Below are positions 5,490-8,556 of a DNA stretch of 8,556 nt, piece by piece. The notes under the pieces are model-generated. The model was not told the origin of the DNA. It saw only the letters and a list, made by a program, of their open reading frames with translations, and ran no database searches. The stretch is from NCBI GenBank assembly GCA_017418765.1, contig JAFOMV010000160.1:1-8556 (forward strand). Direction: 5' to 3'. The position numbers and the translations under genes were made by a program. This DNA is from Ruminococcus sp. GTDB taxonomy: Bacteria > Bacillota_A > Clostridia > Oscillospirales > Ruminococcaceae. The stretch's first letter is position 1. Each line of letters begins with the position of its first letter.

Positions 5490-7376
5490 TCACACCATTT
5501 CTGTTGTATATTTTCCATCATTTTCAAAGTAGACCTTGTACCATACAAGGAATATGAATACTGTCCATATCTTTCGGCTGTTGTCAGCCTTGCCTGCACG
5601 GTGATCGTCAAGAAGCCTCAGCAGGGGAGCGGTATTGAAGAACTGCTTAGAACTTTCGCTGGTGAAGTAACTCTTTACTATATTATAGTATTTATCCTCC
5701 TTGAGCCATACCCTGATAGGAACAGGGAAGCCCAGCTTTTTCTTTGCGGCTGTCTTTGCAGTTTGCTCAGGAGTGTCCTTTTTTGCAGCCAGACGCATTG
5801 CATATTTGGTTATATACTTTGTCTCGTCTGTACCTTTATCATGTGTAACACGATATTTTGCAGGTATCTTTTCTGCCAGCGCCATAACTTCCTTATCTAA
5901 AAACGGTACACGCAGTTCAAGGGAATTGGCCATGCTCATCTTGTCTGCCTTCAGGAGGATGTCTCCTGCCATCCAGAGATGGAGGTCAAGATACTGCATT
6001 TTGGTAACATCGTCATTACCCTTGACACGGTTGAAGAAAGGCTTGGTAATAGCTGTAGGATCCGGAGCTGTGGTTTTTATCTTCAGCAGTTCCTTTCGCT
6101 CAGCAGGCTTGAACATATAAGCGTTGCCGATAAATCTTTCCTCTACATCCTTGCCTTTGCGGACGAAGAAGTTCACACCACGCTTTGCAGGGAGTTTCTC
6201 GGCAATATGACCGATGCCTCTTTTTATCGCTCTTGGAAGCCTGTCGTAAACAGTGCCGTTTGGATCGCTGTATACGTTGTAGCCGCCGAATATCTCATCA
6301 GCACCTTCACCCGAAAGAACAACTTTCAGTTTTTCCGAAGCAATATTGCACACGAAATACAGAGCGACAGCGGAAGGGTCTGCAAGTGGTTCATCCATGT
6401 GATACTGTATCATTGAAATGCTGTTCCAGTATTCCTCAGGAGAAATGACCTTGCTGGTATTCTCTTTGCCGATAGCCTTTGAGAAATTCTTTGCCCAGCC
6501 GATCTCATTGTATTTCTCATCCTTGCCGAAGCCGACAGTGAATGTCTTGTCAACGTCTGCAACTGCGGCAACGTAGCTTGAATCAACTCCGCTCGAAAGG
6601 AATGAACCTACCTCAACATCGGCTATTTTATGAGCTTCTACGGAGTTGTGGAAGGTGTCGGAGATAAGATTTACCCATTCATCAAGCTGAGGGCCGTTAT
6701 CTGCGCTGAAGTTCACATCCCAGTAGCGCTTCATCTCGAATTTGCCGTCTGAGTAAGTGAAGAAGTGGGCAGGCGGGAGCTTGTATACATTTTTAAAGAA
6801 AGTCTCGTAAGTAGGGGAGTACTGGAAGGTGAGATAGTTCTCCAGAACAGCTGTGTTCAGCTCTTTCTTGAAATCAGGATGTGAAAGGAAGCTTTTTATC
6901 TCCGAACCGAACATGAATGTATTCCCCATACGTGCGTAGTACATTGGCTTTATGCCAAAGAAATCACGGGCACCAAAAAGCTCTTTCTTGTTCTTGTCCC
7001 AGATCACGAATGAGAACATACCTCTGAGTTTATTGAGAAGATCGGAGCCGTATTCTTCATAGCCGTGAATAAGCACCTCCGTATCGGTATTGGTCCTGAA
7101 TGTATGACCCGCATCAACAAGGTCTTTGCGGATATCCATATAATTATATATCTCGCCGTTAAAAACGATGACAAGTGAACTGTCCTCATTATAGATAGGC
7201 TGGTCACCGGATGAACTAACATCTATGATACTGAGGCGGCGATGTCCGAGAGCGATGTCCTCGTCCACATATTTTCCCTCAGCGTCAGGACCTCTGTGTC
7301 TTATCCTGTCCATCATATCACCGATGATCTTATCGGCGTTATCAGCGTTATTGGTAATACAAACTATTCCGCACAT
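5490..7376 (-). CDS. asnB: Asparagine synthase, glutamine-hydrolysing (AsnB)
   Basis: The enzyme makes L-asparagine from L-aspartate, ATP and glutamine. The product is 628 aa, near the length of the long Bacillus-type AsnB. The start is set by MCGIV: C2 must become N-terminal to act as the glutaminase nucleophile, so an upstream ATG at 7454 (26 extra residues) is not used. AAGGG lies 9 nt before the chosen ATG. The class II glutaminase domain (about 2-200) has GHRRLSIID (44-52), FNGEIYN (72-78) and D98 in TNTDTE. The synthetase domain (about 225-610) has the PP-loop SSGVDSS (261-267, a variant of SGGVDSS), LSGEGADEIFGGY (354-366) and KADKMSMANSLELRVPFLD (476-494). It is the first gene of a tight operon with the HD gene and pyrB, and has its own promoter. 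Confidence 0.96.
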   Translation of the reverse strand: MCGIVCITNNADNADKIIGDMMDRIRHRGPDAEGKYVDEDIALGHRRLSIIDVSSSGDQPIYNEDSSLVIVFNGEIYNYMDIRKDLVDAGHTFRTNTDTEVLIHGYEEYGSDLLNKLRGMFSFVIWDKNKKELFGARDFFGIKPMYYARMGNTFMFGSEIKSFLSHPDFKKELNTAVLENYLTFQYSPTYETFFKNVYKLPPAHFFTYSDGKFEMKRYWDVNFSADNGPQLDEWVNLISDTFHNSVEAHKIADVEVGSFLSSGVDSSYVAAVADVDKTFTVGFGKDEKYNEIGWAKNFSKAIGKENTSKVISPEEYWNSISMIQYHMDEPLADPSAVALYFVCNIASEKLKVVLSGEGADEIFGGYNVYSDPNGTVYDRLPRAIKRGIGHIAEKLPAKRGVNFFVRKGKDVEERFIGNAYMFKPAERKELLKIKTTAPDPTAITKPFFNRVKGNDDVTKMQYLDLHLWMAGDILLKADKMSMANSLELRVPFLDKEVMALAEKIPAKYRVTHDKGTDETKYITKYAMRLAAKKDTPEQTAKTAAKKKLGFPVPIRVWLKEDKYYNIVKSYFTSESSKQFFNTAPLLRLLDDHRAGKADNSRKIWTVFIFLVWYKVYFENDGKYTTEMV

Positions 7377-7416
7377 TAAAATCTTCCCTTCGATCAATAA
7401 TTTTTCTGCCTGAATT

Positions 7417-7445
7417 ATTATACTACATTTTAAAGGGATTTGCAA
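7417..7445 (-). promoter_or_regulatory. Promoter of the asnB-HD-pyrB operon
   Basis: On the minus strand a perfect TATAAT (7417-7422) is preceded after exactly 17 nt by TTGCAA (7440-7445), which matches 4 of 6 -35 positions. Transcription should begin near 7410, giving a leader of about 34 nt. That is too short for a T-box, a PyrR attenuator or a riboswitch. No clear operator palindrome was seen. Confidence 0.75.
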
Positions 7446-7492
7446 CCAAAACAATAGTTAATATTATAAAAAAATGATATAAAGATATATTT

Positions 7493-8476
7493 TTACTCTT
7501 TGTCATCTGATTTAACTTTAGAAAGGGGATTGCTTTCTATTGCATTGCGGACGCTGTCATTACTGAGATGAGTGTATATCTCTGTAGTAGCGACACTTGC
7601 GTGTCCGAGCAGTTCTTTCAGCGTAAGAACGTCGGCATCTCCGTACTGATACATAAGTGTTGCGGCTGTATGACGCAGCTTGTGAGTTGTAATGCCTTTG
7701 CCGTCAAGACCTGCGGCTGTTAGCGTATTTTCCACTATCTGCTGTACACGGCGCTTAGATATACGCTTATTCTGATTGCTTATAAACAGCGCAGGCTCAG
7801 CTTTTGCTTTCTGATTATCCCGTCTGATGATAAGGTACTTGCTCAGTGCGTCAACACAGGCTTCATTGAGATAGATCATTCGTTCTTTGCTGCCTTTACC
7901 CAGAACTTTCATTCGGTTCTCATAGAAATCGATATCGCTGATATTGATTCCCACAAGCTCGCTCAGACGAATGCCGCAGTTCAGAAACAGCGTAATTATA
8001 CAGTAATCACGCTTGGAATCGGCATTATCCGAAGCCTGCAGCAAACGCAAACTTTCATTGAGCGAAAGAAACTTTGGCAGCGACTTTTTAGGCGCAGGCA
8101 CATCAAGATCTTTAGTGGGATCTTTTTCGATTATGTGTGCGGCTTTTTCCAGATATTTGAAGAAACTCCTCAATGACGATATTTTACGGTAGCGGGCTTT
8201 GTCGTTATTGTGACGCTCATCAGATACATAGAAAATAAAATTGTAAATATCGGATACAGTGATCTTTCGCAGATCATCCGCCGGAAAATCTGATATGTCA
8301 ATATTTTCTGGTATGTCATCAATATTATGGCTGTTCATATAGATGAATCTTAGAAAAAGCCTTATGTCCTCATAATAGCCTTGAATCGTACGCTCAGACA
8401 AAAGCTGTACCAGCTTGATATGTACCAGATATTCATTGAGAAATTCCGGATTATCGGGAGTGTTATAATTATTCAT
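7493..8476 (-). CDS. Tyrosine recombinase of the XerC/XerD type
   Basis: This is a site-specific recombinase that cuts and rejoins DNA through a tyrosine. The N-terminal SAM-like core-binding domain (about 8-115) precedes the catalytic domain (about 135-320). All catalytic residues are visible: R170 in CGIRLSEL, K194 in GKGSKER, H265-x-x-R268 in THKLRHTAA, H292 in LGHASVATT and Y301 in EIYTHL. The R-to-K spacing of 24 equals that of E. coli XerD. At 327 aa it is somewhat longer than XerC/D (about 295-305 aa), with extra residues in the N-terminal half (about 46-70). AAAGGACGG (complement of 8483-8491) lies 6 nt before the ATG. That ATG overlaps the stop of the upstream gene by 4 nt. Chromosome dimer resolution is possible, but Firmicutes often carry several Xer-like paralogues and no dif site is visible here. 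Confidence 0.92.
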   Translation of the reverse strand: MNNYNTPDNPEFLNEYLVHIKLVQLLSERTIQGYYEDIRLFLRFIYMNSHNIDDIPENIDISDFPADDLRKITVSDIYNFIFYVSDERHNNDKARYRKISSLRSFFKYLEKAAHIIEKDPTKDLDVPAPKKSLPKFLSLNESLRLLQASDNADSKRDYCIITLFLNCGIRLSELVGINISDIDFYENRMKVLGKGSKERMIYLNEACVDALSKYLIIRRDNQKAKAEPALFISNQNKRISKRRVQQIVENTLTAAGLDGKGITTHKLRHTAATLMYQYGDADVLTLKELLGHASVATTEIYTHLSNDSVRNAIESNPLSKVKSDDKE

Positions 8477-8556
8477 ATAAGACCGTCCTTTACAAGTGAT
8501 TCAAGAATTTTGGATTCACGTTCGATCATGTGTTCATCGTAACCTGAGTGGCAGTG
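8473..8556 (-). CDS. C-terminal fragment of an unrecognised protein
   Basis: The last 27 codons of a minus-strand gene run in from the right edge, beginning HCHSGYDEHMIERESK and ending LVKDGLI before TGA at 8473-8475. The stop overlaps the recombinase start as ATGA, so the two genes are probably translationally coupled. The tail is charged, likely helical, and has a His-Cys-His cluster at the window edge that could bind metal. I do not recognise the family. Confidence 0.6.
   Translation of the reverse strand, partial: HCHSGYDEHMIERESKILESLVKDGLI

Noticed and set aside
5346..5900. A 184-codon + strand open frame opposite the HD and asnB genes
   Set aside because: It spans two well-supported minus-strand genes and their junction, has a Cys/Phe/Leu-rich antisense composition, and shows no domain.
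7377..7454. A 26-codon N-terminal extension of asnB from an ATG at 7454
   Set aside because: The glutaminase cysteine must follow the initiator methionine directly, and the promoter -10 and -35 boxes lie inside this stretch.
7468..7490. A terminator after the recombinase gene (T7 run on the minus strand with a short ATATA/TATAT stem)
   Set aside because: The stem is only about 5 AT pairs, so it is not convincing as an intrinsic terminator, although a T-run is present.
7377..7492. A T-box, PyrR attenuator or riboswitch upstream of asnB
   Set aside because: The predicted leader is only about 34 nt and contains no stem-loop or antiterminator structure.
7493..8476. An integrase of a prophage or integrative element
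   Set aside because: No phage, excisionase or conjugation genes, direct repeats or tRNA target are visible, and the sequence looks Xer-like with housekeeping neighbours.

Overview
The window looks like ordinary chromosome from a moderate-GC Gram-positive anaerobe of the class Clostridia, most likely Ruminococcus or a close relative. This placement rests on remembered family resemblance (a clostridial-type topoisomerase IV pair, a SdpR/SdpI pair, an HD protein of a common Firmicutes family) and on strong GGAGG-type ribosome binding sites. No search was run. There are no rRNA or tRNA genes, CRISPR arrays, insertion sequences or phage genes.

Left part, + strand (1-2504): the tail of a type IIA topoisomerase B subunit is followed after 54 nt by a complete A subunit of 747 codons. 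A strong stem-loop terminator ends this unit. The A subunit is topoisomerase IV-like: it lacks a GyrA box, has a short C-terminal domain with about four blade repeats, and carries Gln at the usual quinolone-contact serine.

Middle, + strand (2505-3682): a self-contained SdpR/SdpI cassette. A near-consensus sigma-A promoter is flanked by two related 22-bp palindromes, one overlapping the transcription start and a weaker one just upstream of the -35. The two genes overlap by 4 nt, or abut, depending on the SdpI start. No SdpA, SdpB or SdpC toxin gene is nearby. A long hairpin ends the unit and sits between it and the converging minus-strand operon.

Right part, minus strand, read right to left (8556-3716): the last 27 codons of an unrecognised gene overlap the start of a Xer-type tyrosine recombinase by 4 nt. 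A fresh promoter then drives asparagine synthetase (asnB), an HD-domain protein of unknown function and aspartate carbamoyltransferase (pyrB), with gaps of only 9 and 13 nt. AsnB and PyrB both consume L-aspartate, so this operon joins asparagine synthesis to the first committed step of pyrimidine synthesis, with a putative phosphohydrolase between them. The PyrB carries a C-terminal four-cysteine zinc ribbon like the end of the regulatory subunit PyrI, but without PyrI's nucleotide-binding domain.

Nothing here is clearly a new defence or mobile system. The best leads are the PyrB zinc-ribbon fusion, the asnB-HD-pyrB grouping, the two-operator SdpR control region and the altered drug-contact region of the topoisomerase.
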